DNA of 64,000 nucleotides from Streptomyces zagrosensis (GTDB lineage: Bacteria > Actinomycetota > Actinomycetes > Streptomycetales > Streptomycetaceae): contig NZ_JACHJL010000009.1 of NCBI RefSeq assembly GCF_014203645.1, forward strand, positions 1-64,000, in the 5' to 3' direction. A program made the position numbers and the translations under genes. The notes under the pieces are model-generated. The model had not been told where the DNA came from, did no database searches, and saw nothing but the letters and a program-made list of their open reading frames with translations. How positions within the stretch are numbered: the stretch's first letter is position 1; each line of letters begins with the position of its first letter. This document shows, piece after piece, positions 26,358-34,085 of this stretch.

Positions 26358-27416
26358 GTGACCACTATCGATAAGACCGCGAGCGCCCCCAGCCGGCGCA
26401 TTGAGGATGACGGGGATACCCCGCTCCTAGATGTCCGGGACCTGCACGTCGAGTTCAAGACGCGGGACTCCCTCGTCAAGGCCGTCAACGGCGTGAGCTA
26501 CAGCGTCCGTGCCGGTGAGACGCTGGCCGTACTCGGTGAGTCCGGGTCCGGCAAGTCCGTGACGGCGCAGGCCATCATGGGCATCCTCGACATGCCGCCG
26601 GGCCGCATCCCCCACGGGGAGATCCGGTTCCGCGGCAAGGACATGCTGGCCATGCCCAACGATGAGCGCCGCAAGCTGCGTGGCCGCAAGATCGCGATGA
26701 TCTTCCAGGACGCGCTCTCCTCGCTGAACCCGGTGCTGTCCGTCGGCTACCAGCTCGGCGAGATGTTCCGCGTGCACGAGGGGCTGTCCCGCAAGGCGGC
26801 CAAGGCCAAGTCCATCGACCTGATGGACAGGGTCCGTATCCCCGCGGCCAGGGAGCGGGTGAACGACTACCCGCACCAGTTCTCCGGCGGTATGCGCCAG
26901 CGCATCATGATCGCGATGGCGATGGCCCTTGAGCCCGACCTGATCATCGCGGACGAGCCGACCACGGCGCTCGACGTGACCGTGCAGGCCCAGGTCATGG
27001 AGCTCCTCGCGGAGTTGCAGGCCGAGTACAACATGGGGCTCATCCTGATCACCCACGACCTCGGCGTGGTCGCCGACGTCGCGGACAAGATCGCCGTGAT
27101 GTACGCGGGTCGCATCGTGGAGACCGCGCCAGTGCACGAGCTCTACAAGCGCCCGGCGCACCCGTACACCCGCGGCCTGCTCGACTCGATCCCGCGCCTT
27201 GACCAAAAGGGCCAGGAGCTCTACGCGATCAAGGGTCTGCCGCCCAACCTGACGCAGATTCCGCCGGGTTGTGCGTTCAACCCGCGCTGCCCGAAGGCGG
27301 ACGACATCTGCCGCACCGAGGTGCCCCTCCTGCTGTCGGTCACCGAGCGGGACGGCACCGACCTGCCGGGCCGCGGCAGCGCGTGCCACTTCTGGAAGGA
27401 GACGATCCATGGCTGA
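26358..27416 (+). CDS. Oligopeptide ABC transporter ATPase (OppD/DppD type), Opp system 1
   Basis: ATPase subunit powering import, 352 residues. Walker A is GESGSGKS, the signature is SGGMRQR, Walker B LIIADEPTTALD, and the switch His is in LITHDLG. The oligopeptide-transporter C-terminal domain contains HPYTRGLLDSIP and a cysteine set (GCAFNPRCPKADDIC, ACHF). GTG at 26358 has GAGGGAGG at 5 nt; a longer open frame upstream overlaps the permease in another phase and is not coding. It overlaps the following ATPase gene by 8 nt. Confidence 0.95.
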   Translation: MTTIDKTASAPSRRIEDDGDTPLLDVRDLHVEFKTRDSLVKAVNGVSYSVRAGETLAVLGESGSGKSVTAQAIMGILDMPPGRIPHGEIRFRGKDMLAMPNDERRKLRGRKIAMIFQDALSSLNPVLSVGYQLGEMFRVHEGLSRKAAKAKSIDLMDRVRIPAARERVNDYPHQFSGGMRQRIMIAMAMALEPDLIIADEPTTALDVTVQAQVMELLAELQAEYNMGLILITHDLGVVADVADKIAVMYAGRIVETAPVHELYKRPAHPYTRGLLDSIPRLDQKGQELYAIKGLPPNLTQIPPGCAFNPRCPKADDICRTEVPLLLSVTERDGTDLPGRGSACHFWKETIHG

Positions 27417-28575
27417 CCCCGCAAAGAAGGACGAGGCGGCCGGCCGGAAGGACGTGCCCCAGGACGCCGTACCCAACCTCACCAAGGTGGAGGTGGCCGA
27501 GGCCACGACCATCGCCGAGGTGGAGACCGTGCTCGACGCTCCGGTCGAGCGCGGTGAGCCGATCCTCCAGGTCCGCAACCTGGTCAAGCACTTCCCGCTG
27601 ACCCAGGGCATTCTCTTCAGGCGCCAGATCGGCGCGGTGAAGGCCGTGGACGGCCTGTCGTTCGACCTCTATCAGGGTGAGACGCTGGGCATCGTCGGCG
27701 AGTCCGGCTGTGGCAAGTCCACGGTCGCCAAGCTGCTGATGACGCTGGAGACGGCGACCGCGGGCGAGGTCTTCTACAAGGGCCAGGACATCACCAAGCT
27801 GTCCGGGCGCGCGCTGAAGGCCGTACGCCGCAACATCCAGATGGTCTTCCAGGACCCGTACACGTCGCTGAACCCGCGCATGACGGTCGGCGACATCATC
27901 GGGGAACCCTTCGAGATCCACCCCGAGGTGGCCCCGAAGGGTGACCGGCGCCGCAAGGTGCGGGACCTGCTCGACGTGGTGGGTCTGAACCCGGAGTACA
28001 TCAACCGGTATCCGCACCAGTTCTCCGGCGGTCAGCGCCAGCGCATCGGCATCGCCCGCGGCCTGGCGCTCAACCCGGAGATCATCATCTGCGACGAGCC
28101 CGTCTCGGCGCTCGACGTGTCGGTGCAGGCGCAGGTCATCAACCTGATGGAGAAGCTCCAGGACGAGTTCAACCTGTCCTACATCTTCATCGCGCACGAC
28201 CTGTCGATCGTCCGGCACATCTCAGACCGGGTCGGCGTGATGTACCTGGGCAAGATGGCCGAGATCGGCACGGACACGGAGATCTACGACCACCCGACGC
28301 ACCCCTACACCCAGGCGCTGCTGTCGGCGGTACCGGTCCCCGACCCCGCGGCCCGCGAAGGCCGGGAGCGGATCATTCTCGTCGGCGACGTCCCGTCCCC
28401 GGCGAACCCGCCGTCCGGTTGCCGCTTCCGCACCCGTTGCTGGAAGGCGGAGGACAAGTGCGCCAAGGAGGTGCCGCTACTCGCGATCCCGCAACGGTTC
28501 GTGGGCGCGAACACCCCGGCGGCGCACGAGTCGGCGTGCCACTTCGCGGAGGAGAAGGACGTCGTCCACGCGTGA
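27409..28575 (+). CDS. Oligopeptide ABC transporter ATPase (OppF/DppF type), Opp system 1
   Basis: Partner ATPase of 388 residues. It has Walker A GESGCGKST, signature SGGQRQR, Walker B ICDEPVSALD and IAHDLS. A non-conserved acidic leader of about 50 residues precedes LVKHFPLTQG. The C-terminal Cys motif GCRFRTRCWKAEDKC and ACHF is present. ATG at 27409 has GGAAGGAGA upstream and overlaps the previous gene by 8 nt. Last gene of the operon, followed 62 bp later by a strong hairpin. Its core is nearly identical in wording to the protein encoded at 49390. Confidence 0.95.
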   Translation: MADPAKKDEAAGRKDVPQDAVPNLTKVEVAEATTIAEVETVLDAPVERGEPILQVRNLVKHFPLTQGILFRRQIGAVKAVDGLSFDLYQGETLGIVGESGCGKSTVAKLLMTLETATAGEVFYKGQDITKLSGRALKAVRRNIQMVFQDPYTSLNPRMTVGDIIGEPFEIHPEVAPKGDRRRKVRDLLDVVGLNPEYINRYPHQFSGGQRQRIGIARGLALNPEIIICDEPVSALDVSVQAQVINLMEKLQDEFNLSYIFIAHDLSIVRHISDRVGVMYLGKMAEIGTDTEIYDHPTHPYTQALLSAVPVPDPAAREGRERIILVGDVPSPANPPSGCRFRTRCWKAEDKCAKEVPLLAIPQRFVGANTPAAHESACHFAEEKDVVHA

Positions 28576-28637
28576 CGGTGGCGCTCGCCGCGGTGGCGCT
28601 CGCCGCTGAGGCGTAGTGGAGTACGGGCTGTGCCTGA

Positions 28638-28675
28638 CGAGGGCGCCCGGGCCGAAGGTGGCCTGGGCGCCCTCG
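28638..28675 (+). terminator. Terminator of Opp operon 1
   Basis: CGAGGGCGCCCGGGCC (28638-28653) and GGCCTGGGCGCCCTCG (28660-28675) form a 16-bp stem with one G-U pair and the loop GAAGGT. It closes the first Opp operon. Confidence 0.8.
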
Positions 28676-28683
28676 GGCGTTGT

Positions 28684-28959
28684 TCAGGGGGTTGTCGTCA
28701 CTGGCCAGTGCTGTACCCGGACAACGAAGATCATGGTCAGCCGGCGGTGTTCCTGATACCAGACCATCAGGCTGCCTTCGGCGTGGTCGAGCAGCCGGGA
28801 CACCCCTGACTCGTGGAGTGGCGGGTCGCCGAGATATCGAACGGCTGCCGCGTCGGCGAGCTGCTGTGCGAGACGTTCCACGTCTTGCTTGACGCTCGGG
28901 TCTAAGCCATCTACCACGTGCTCGGCGTCCGGGAGATATTCCCACGTCTAGTCAGTCAC
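28684..28959 (-). pseudogene. Toxin-like gene with in-frame amber codon at position 4
   Basis: Reading from a GTG at 28959 that overlaps the upstream gene's TGA (GTGA), the frame is V-T-D-stop, then TWEYLPDAEHVVDGLDP and continues to 28684. The TAG is at 28948-28950. The protein after it (LGDPPLHESGVSRLLDHAEG, SLMVWYQEHRRLTMIFVVRV) resembles small RelE/ParE-like toxins: a helical N-terminus and beta strands with basic residues. Translation could restart at GTG 28917, losing about 10 conserved-looking residues, but no good ribosome-binding site is there. CAG to TAG is the simplest origin. It is either a dead toxin or one whose start is misread. Family assignment is tentative. Confidence 0.5.
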
Positions 28960-29318
28960 GCGGCAACCTCACGATGCGCCTCATCGAGTAGCGCGCCGAT
29001 CTCGGCCGAAGCGCGGCGGGCATCCTCCAGGTTGTCGGCGTCAGTCACGGCGTGTTCCAGTGCGTCCAGCCGCTGAGCGCGGCGCGGGAAGCGTCGCAGG
29101 GCTTCGAACACCACCCAGCGGTGGAGAAAGGTGTGCATGGGCACTGTGCTATCGGTCTGCACGGCCTCTTGCCACGCATCGTGGAACTCTGCCTCGAAAC
29201 GGATGGACGCGCTGAGGTCGATGGTCCGGACGGCGACCCTGAGCGCTTGCTCCGTCAGGGGCGGCATGGGAAGCAGCGGCTCGTCACGGCCGAACTGTTC
29301 TCTGCGCCGAGTGGTCAT
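28956..29318 (-). CDS. Antitoxin-like small protein (DUF6247-like, tentative)
   Basis: Predicted 120-residue soluble protein. It is mainly helical: LTEQALRVAVRTIDLSASIR, FEAEFHDAWQEA and a C-terminal DARRASAEIGALLDEAHREV. ATG at 29318 has GGAGGAGAG at good spacing. Its TGA overlaps a GTG that opens the toxin-like frame, the usual layout of coupled antitoxin-toxin pairs. I recognise the pattern as like the uncharacterised family DUF6247, without certainty. DNA binding is not evident from a motif. If the toxin is truly inactivated, this gene may be an orphan antitoxin. Confidence 0.65.
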   Translation of the reverse strand: MTTRRREQFGRDEPLLPMPPLTEQALRVAVRTIDLSASIRFEAEFHDAWQEAVQTDSTVPMHTFLHRWVVFEALRRFPRRAQRLDALEHAVTDADNLEDARRASAEIGALLDEAHREVAA

Positions 29319-29569
29319 GGTGCTCTCTCCTCCGTCGTACGCCCGATGCACACCCGTGCGCGGCGAGCTGCCGTCTGTCGGCCTAGCGCACAAGTGGCGG
29401 CCGGCGCCCAGTCTGCGCACGGCCCGCAGGCCATGGGCGCGATGGCTCTTCCGCCACCCGTGCGGGTCAGTTGGGGAGGGGACCCGACGCGCGCAAGGGT
29501 CAGGCCGGTGCCGTCACGCCACCGTGATGGCGGCCCACCCTGGGCTCTGCCGTTTCACCCGTACGAACC

Positions 29570-30397
29570 TCACACCCGCCGCCACCGGGCCAAGGCAAAG
29601 GAGAAGACGCCGAACAGGACGAGGCCGATGGCGATCGCCGCCAGGAGCCAGGGGCCGGCCGGGGTGTCGGCGAAGGTGCGCAGCGTGTCGTCCATGCCCT
29701 TGGCCTTGTTCGGGTCGTAGGCGAGCGCGGCCCGCACGGCGAAGATGCCCGCCACGGTGAAGAGAACGCCCCGTGCGATGCCGCCGGTGACCCCGAGGAC
29801 ATCGGTCACCTTGCGTGCGGTCTGCGACATCTGCGCGTGCTTGAGGTGCTTGTGGAAGCTGCGCCGCGCGGCCTGGATGACGATCCAGACCCCCGCTCCC
29901 GCAATGACGAGCCCGCCGATCGCGACCAGCCACTGCCCCGCGGGCCAGCCGAGGGCAGTCGCCGTCACGTCCTGCGACTTCTTGTCGCTGGAGCCGCTTC
30001 CCTTGTCCTTGATGGCGAAGGAGATCATCGAATAGGACGTCAGCCCGTAGAACACCGCGCGCCCCGCGGACGACAGCCGCTTCGTCGCCTTGTGGCCGTC
30101 AGGCCCGGCCGCCCCGAACAGCGCCTCCGAGAGCCGCCACAGCGCCATCCCGGCGACGCCGATTCCGATGGCCCAGATGAGGAAAGCGCCGAAGGGTTGT
30201 CTGCCGAGTTCACGCAGTGCGCCGCCGTTGTCGGCCTGTTCACCGCCCCCGAAGGCGAGGCGCAACGCGAGCAGACCGATGAGGCAGTAGATCACCCCGC
30301 GGGCCGCAAGTCCCCAGCGTGCGGCAGCGTCCATGGCCGAACTGTTCGCCGCTCTGCGGGCCGCGCCTCGGCCCTGTACCGCAGTGAACGTACCCAT
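29570..30397 (-). CDS. DUF1206 membrane protein
   Basis: Integral membrane protein of 275 residues with about six hydrophobic segments. They form three related two-helix units, each opening with a glycine-rich stretch: ARWGLAARGVIYCLIGLLAL, SSAGRAVFYGLTSYSMI and VTGGIARGVLFTVAGIF. This threefold repeat is the DUF1206 pattern. ATG at 30397 follows AGGAGG at 7 nt. Function is unknown for the family. It is monocistronic; the 251 bp between it and the antitoxin-like gene show nothing clear. Confidence 0.88.
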   Translation of the reverse strand: MGTFTAVQGRGAARRAANSSAMDAAARWGLAARGVIYCLIGLLALRLAFGGGEQADNGGALRELGRQPFGAFLIWAIGIGVAGMALWRLSEALFGAAGPDGHKATKRLSSAGRAVFYGLTSYSMISFAIKDKGSGSSDKKSQDVTATALGWPAGQWLVAIGGLVIAGAGVWIVIQAARRSFHKHLKHAQMSQTARKVTDVLGVTGGIARGVLFTVAGIFAVRAALAYDPNKAKGMDDTLRTFADTPAGPWLLAAIAIGLVLFGVFSFALARWRRV

Positions 30398-30671
30398 CGT
30401 CGTTGCCTCCTGGGAGTGGGTGACCCACTCCCGCATGCCCCGGTCCCTGCTGGAGTAACGGTGTTTATCGCTCCGCTGAGGCGTCGGTGCCCTTCGGGCA
30501 CGCGCTGTGGAGATGGGAGGCGGTGCGTGTTGTGCCGCGAGACGCCCGGGCCGGTAGGGGTTGCTGATGGCCCGGGCGTCTGACGGGTGTGCTGCGGCTA
30601 GTGGGCGACCTCGCGGCGTGCCGCGCCCAGAGGTTCGCCGACCTGGGCCGCGGCCGTCGTGGCGACCGCGC

Positions 30672-31070
30672 TCACGCGATGGGTGGGGGCTTGAGCGAGA
30701 ACCAGACTGCCTTGCCGCCGGGGTGCCGCTGTACGCCCCAGTCGTCGGCCCGTGCGGCGATGATTCCCATGCCGCGGCCGTGCTCGTCGGTGTCCTCCGC
30801 GCTGCGCCTGACGGGCAGGCCCGGTCCCGTGTCCCACACCGTGACCCGGAAGTCGCCCGGCTGCCAGTCCATGCTGACGTAGGCGTCGCTGTGCGCGTTG
30901 CGGTACGCGTTGGTAGCGAGCTCGGAGGCCAACAACTCGACCGTCTCTGCTAGGCAGTTGAGGCCCGTAGCCCCGAGCACGCTGCGGACGGTGGCCCTGA
31001 CGATGCCGATGGCTCGCGGATCACGGGGGATGAACAGGCCGTAGGACCGTGGTTCTTCAGGCATGCGCAT
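30672..31070 (-). CDS. HATPase protein of a WhiJ/AbaA-like cassette
   Basis: Single GHKL-type ATPase domain, 132 residues, related to anti-sigma kinases. Motifs are LLASELATNAYRNAH (N-box), VWDTGPGLP (G1) and DEHGRGMGIIAARADDWGV (G2), ending KAVWFSLKPP. ATG at 31070 has GGAGG at 7 nt. It is divergent from an XRE/DUF5753 regulator followed by DUF397 genes. This trio (AbaA OrfA-like ATPase, WhiJ-like DNA-binding protein, small DUF397 protein) is a known Streptomyces cassette linked to development and antibiotic production. Direct partner is inferred from context. Confidence 0.85.
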   Translation of the reverse strand: MRMPEEPRSYGLFIPRDPRAIGIVRATVRSVLGATGLNCLAETVELLASELATNAYRNAHSDAYVSMDWQPGDFRVTVWDTGPGLPVRRSAEDTDEHGRGMGIIAARADDWGVQRHPGGKAVWFSLKPPPIA

Positions 31071-31083
31071 ATGGCAGCCTCCA

Positions 31084-31118
31084 GTTGAGTGCCTGCTGTG
31101 ACTGGCGCCATACTCAAC
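31084..31118. promoter_or_regulatory. Spaced inverted repeat in the divergent WhiJ-like promoter region
   Basis: GTTGAGT (31084-31090) and ACTCAAC (31112-31118) are exact inverted copies separated by 21 bp. They sit 14 bp upstream of the HATPase start and about 110 bp before the XRE start. The divergent gap also has the AT-rich stretch TTAGTTATTC. The XRE protein is the likely binder. Confidence 0.45.
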
Positions 31119-31227
31119 GTAGCCATAGCCGGGTTAGTTATTCAACCTCATGCCTCGATTGTGGTCACCAACTAGACGTGCGCGACTCCAGTGAGTGAGA
31201 CTGCCGTCGTCTTGAGGGAGGGATCGC

Positions 31228-32118
31228 ATGGGGTTACGGGTCAAGCCGACCTACCGCCAACGCCGTTTCGGGGTAGAGGTGCGGCAGTTGCGTGAGCGCG
31301 CTGGCCTGTCGTCTACCGAGGCCGCGCGCCTGCTCGTCATGAAGCAACCGCAACTGAGCAACGTCGAGTCCGGCAAGACTGGTCTGTCGGCAGCCAGGGT
31401 GTCGTACCTAGCAGATGCCGCAGGTATTAGTAATGGCCCGTTCGTCGAAGCTTTGAACGAGATGGGCCAAGACTCCGGCAAGGGATGGTGGACGGAGTAC
31501 CGCAAGGAACTTGGGGAATCCCACCTCGACCTTGCCGAGCTGGAGGCAGGCGCGGTCGCCCTGCACAACTACGAGTTGCTGTTCATTCCCGGGCTGCTCC
31601 AGACCGCCGACTACGCGACAGCTGTGCACGGAGGCGGCTACGCGGAATCGGTCCGGGAAGTGCAGGACAAGGCTGTTGAGTTCCGCATGGCGCGGCAGCG
31701 GATCTTGTCGGGCGACCATCCGCCAAAGCTGCACGCGATCATTCACGAGGCGGCCCTGCGTGTGCTGTACGGCGGGCGTGAAGTCATGCGCGAGCAACTG
31801 CTCAGGCTGGTGGAGGTGTCGCGGTTGCCAAATGTGACGGTCCAGATCATCCCGCTCGAAGACGAGCGCCGAGCGGCGTTCAACCACTCGTTCATGGTGA
31901 TCGAGCCGAGCGTGGTCGAATTGGGCACTGTGCTCGTTGATCAGTTGGGCACAGCGCAGCTACTGGGAGACGCTCAAGTGACCACGGAGTATGAGCAGTC
32001 CTTCGCTAGGCTGAGCGAGCTGGCGTTGCCTGCGGTAGACGCCGAAGTGGTGCCAGAAGATCGCAGGGTGAAGGACTCGCTCGGACTTATTCAGCACCTT
32101 TTGTACCCCCTGCTTTAG
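31228..32118 (+). CDS. XRE-family DNA-binding protein with DUF5753 (WhiJ-like)
   Basis: Regulator of 296 residues. An N-terminal helix-turn-helix (VRQLRERAGLSSTEAARLLV, QPQLSNVESGKTGLS) is followed by the DUF5753 domain (LFIPGLLQTADYATA, LHAIIHEAALRVLYGG, VQIIPLEDERRAAFNHSF). The second codon after ATG is GGG and the third is TTA, so translation should depend on the bldA tRNA from its very start. Upstream is GAGGGAGGG. It precedes a DUF397 gene with a 10-bp gap and is divergent from the HATPase. By analogy with WhiJ it probably represses developmental targets and is relieved by the DUF397 or ATPase partner. Confidence 0.92.
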   Translation: MGLRVKPTYRQRRFGVEVRQLRERAGLSSTEAARLLVMKQPQLSNVESGKTGLSAARVSYLADAAGISNGPFVEALNEMGQDSGKGWWTEYRKELGESHLDLAELEAGAVALHNYELLFIPGLLQTADYATAVHGGGYAESVREVQDKAVEFRMARQRILSGDHPPKLHAIIHEAALRVLYGGREVMREQLLRLVEVSRLPNVTVQIIPLEDERRAAFNHSFMVIEPSVVELGTVLVDQLGTAQLLGDAQVTTEYEQSFARLSELALPAVDAEVVPEDRRVKDSLGLIQHLLYPLL

Positions 32119-32128
32119 GAGATCGCGC

Positions 32129-32329
32129 ATGCCCCCTCTTCAATGGCGAAAGTCCAGTTTCAGTGCGGGCGACGCTCCCAATTGTGTGGAGATAGCCACT
32201 GGCTCCACCGGCAGCCCTCACCTTCGCGAAAGCGCCGTTCCCGGGATGGTGATCACTACGACGCGACCCGCGCTCCAGGCGCTGCTGCGGGTGTTGAAAG
32301 CGGGCCGGTCGGATGGTGGTGCGGGCTGA
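32129..32329 (+). CDS. DUF397 protein, copy 1
   Basis: Small protein of 66 residues typical of AbaA OrfD-like DUF397 members: LQWRKSSFSAGDAPNCVEIA, then HLRESAVPG and a final ALQALLRVLKAGR helix. ATG at 32129 has GGAG at 7 nt, directly after the XRE stop. In known cassettes such proteins modulate the adjacent WhiJ-like regulator. It has a diverged tandem copy at 32593. Confidence 0.9.
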   Translation: MPPLQWRKSSFSAGDAPNCVEIATGSTGSPHLRESAVPGMVITTTRPALQALLRVLKAGRSDGGAG

Positions 32330-32378
32330 TGAGTAGGCGCAGTCCGACGGCTTCCGCGCACCGCGAGGACCGCATGCC

Positions 32379-32582
32379 GTGAACGCATCCGTGGGCACAC
32401 CCGTGAACGCTGCCTTGGCCGCCGATAGCCGGGTCCCGCTGTTGCACCGGGCCGCTGAGGACTACTTCGGCGGTCCGTGGGAGCTCCCTTCCGGTGGTGT
32501 GGACACCGAGGTAGTACCGGAAGCGCGCAGAACGAAGGACTCGCTCGGACTCATTCAGCACCTCCTGTACCCCCTGCTCTAG
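32379..32582 (+). pseudogene. Remnant of a duplicated XRE/DUF5753 gene
   Basis: A GTG-initiated frame of 67 codons. Its last 26 residues (TEVVPEARRTKDSLGLIQHL and the end LYPLL) match the C-terminus of the XRE protein at 31228. The preceding 40 residues do not match it, and no helix-turn-helix is present. It arose with the tandem duplication. The ribosome-binding site is weak. It may be untranslated, or a short protein could be made to couple translation into the DUF397 copy 10 bp downstream. Confidence 0.65.
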
Positions 32583-32592
32583 GAGATCGCGC

Positions 32593-32793
32593 ATGTCCCC
32601 TCTTCAATGGCGGAAATCCACGTTCAGTGCGGGCGATGCCGCCAACTGCGTAGAGATAGCCGCCGGCCCCACCGGCACCCCCCACCTTCGCGAAAGCACC
32701 GCCCCGGCGGTGGTCATCGCTACCACCCCACCCGCCCTACGCGCACTGCTGTCGGCGCTCAAGGCGGGCCAGTGGGACTTCACCGGGCGCTGA
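32593..32793 (+). CDS. DUF397 protein, copy 2
   Basis: Small protein of 66 residues, a diverged tandem copy of the gene at 32129: LQWRKSTFSAGDAANCVEIA, HLREST and ALRALLSALKAGQWDF. The differences lie mainly in the second half. ATG at 32593 keeps the same GGAGATCGCGC leader. Its own regulator has been lost except for the tail, so it may now act with the intact XRE protein upstream. It is convergent with the GNAT gene 22 bp away. Confidence 0.88.
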   Translation: MSPLQWRKSTFSAGDAANCVEIAAGPTGTPHLRESTAPAVVIATTPPALRALLSALKAGQWDFTGR

Positions 32794-32815
32794 CGAAGAC
32801 GAACGGCAGCCCGCC

Positions 32816-33385
32816 TCAGCCGCGGGCCGACGTTTCGCGGTGCTTGCGCCAGTCCGGGGCGAGCACCGACCACACCTCGATGTCGCGGCGACCGCCGCCG
32901 CGTGCGTAGCTGCCCCGCAGTACCCCGTCGCGTGCCATCCCGAGCCGCTTGGCGGCCTTGATGCTCGCGGCGTTGGCGGAGTCGGCCAGCCACTCCACGC
33001 GGTAGATGGCGCGATCGTTTACGGCCCAGTCGATGAGGACCCGGATCGCGCGGGTGACCAGGCCGCGGCCCACGACGGACTCCTCCAGCCAGCATCCGAC
33101 CTCGCAGGTTCCCGCCGGCGCGTCGAAGGTCCGGAAGAGGACGCCGCCGACCAGCGTGCCATCGAGCCAGATGCCGTAGATGCGCCCGCCGTCGGCCGCC
33201 GTCTTGTCCGCGTACGACTGGAGGAAGGCACGGGCCGAGTCCAGGTCGGTGGCGGCGTCGGCCAAGCCGATGTAGCGCCCTATGTGATCGCGGGACCGAT
33301 CTAGATGGGTCAGGTACTCCTCGGCGTTCCATGGCTCCAGCGGGCGCAACTCCGCGCCGTCGTCCCCCAACAAGATGGCAAACAT
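32816..33385 (-). CDS. GNAT family N-acetyltransferase (RimJ/RimL-like)
   Basis: Acetyl-CoA-dependent transferase of 189 residues. It follows the RimJ/RimL pattern: LRPLEPWNAEEYLTHLDRSR, then YGIWLDGTLVGGV, the acetyl-CoA segment SVVGRGLVTRAIRVLIDWA, and NAASIKAAKRLGMARDGVLR. ATG at 33385 has GGAGGG at 6 nt; the ORF's earlier start adds 8 residues. Target may be a ribosomal protein N-terminus, an antibiotic or another small molecule; the sequence does not decide. Monocistronic. Confidence 0.88.
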   Translation of the reverse strand: MFAILLGDDGAELRPLEPWNAEEYLTHLDRSRDHIGRYIGLADAATDLDSARAFLQSYADKTAADGGRIYGIWLDGTLVGGVLFRTFDAPAGTCEVGCWLEESVVGRGLVTRAIRVLIDWAVNDRAIYRVEWLADSANAASIKAAKRLGMARDGVLRGSYARGGGRRDIEVWSVLAPDWRKHRETSARG

Positions 33386-33553
33386 CGCGTACCCTCCACC
33401 AGCGCGCATCCAGCAACGGTCCGCTCACCCCGTGAGCTGCGCTCACCGTCTCTCACGCGGGCTCTGCGGGACAAGTGGAAATCGCCCCGAAGATCGTTGC
33501 GGTTGGCTACCTCGGGGGTGGCACGGCTGCGAGGGCATCGGGCGGGCAGGAAA

Positions 33554-33582
33554 AGCGCCCGCGTGCGAGGCAAGCGGGCGCT
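33554..33582 (-). terminator. Terminator of the DUF5133 gene
   Basis: AGCGCCCGC (33554-33562) and GCGGGCGCT (33574-33582) form a 9-bp stem. Read on the minus strand, the hairpin is followed by TTTTCC, so it suits the minus-strand gene ending at 33634. Confidence 0.7.
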
Positions 33583-33633
33583 GTCAGCCAGGGGTAGGCG
33601 AGGCTGGCCGCGAAGCAGGGCGAGGTGGTCGCC

Positions 33634-33900
33634 TCACACCCCGCCGGGCACAGGCTGTGCCGGCTCTTCGCCCGCGCCGGTCAGCACGGAGTCATCGTGT
33701 ACGCGGGCGCCAGGGAGGTGGTACTTCGCGGAGATCAGGGCTGTGTCCACGTCCTGGGTACCGGTCGATACGCACAACGTGTAGGCCACGTCATCCATGC
33801 GCTGGCGAGCTGCCTCGTCGCCGGCCTCGGCGTGTAGGGCCTTAAGCGTTTCGTACTGCTCAACTAGTCGTTGCAGTACCGCCGGGTGAGCCATCAACAC
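33634..33900 (-). CDS. DUF5133 protein
   Basis: Small protein of 88 residues matching the Streptomyces DUF5133 pattern: LMAHPAVLQRLVEQYETLK, then RQRMDDVAYTLCVSTGT and VDTALISAKYHLPGAR. GTG at 33900 has AAGGAG at about 6 nt. Family function is unknown. It is monocistronic with its own hairpin terminator. Confidence 0.88.
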   Translation of the reverse strand: MLMAHPAVLQRLVEQYETLKALHAEAGDEAARQRMDDVAYTLCVSTGTQDVDTALISAKYHLPGARVHDDSVLTGAGEEPAQPVPGGV

Positions 33901-34085
33901 AGGGGTCTCCTTTCGCCTTAAGGGACGATGGGCGTCCAGGCTTCGGGTACCCGGTATGCAGAGCTGTATGCCTCCGTTGTGGAGGCGGCTTGGTCATGAT
34001 GGCGGGGGCGTGCCGCACCCCGCTGGGTGTGCACGCCCCCGCCGCGGGCCGTGGGCCCGCGGAGCTCACGAGACCGCAGGGCGCT

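Larger units (their letters stand above)
32037..32757. repeat. Tandem duplication of the XRE tail plus DUF397 gene
   Basis: Sequence 32037-32293 (last 27 codons of the XRE gene, the gap and most of the DUF397 gene) reappears at 32501-32757, offset by 464 bp. The junction region GGAGATCGCGCATG and the sequence around both DUF397 starts are nearly identical. The second copy has diverged by scattered substitutions, so the event is not recent. It produced an XRE tail remnant and a second DUF397 gene. Confidence 0.8.
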
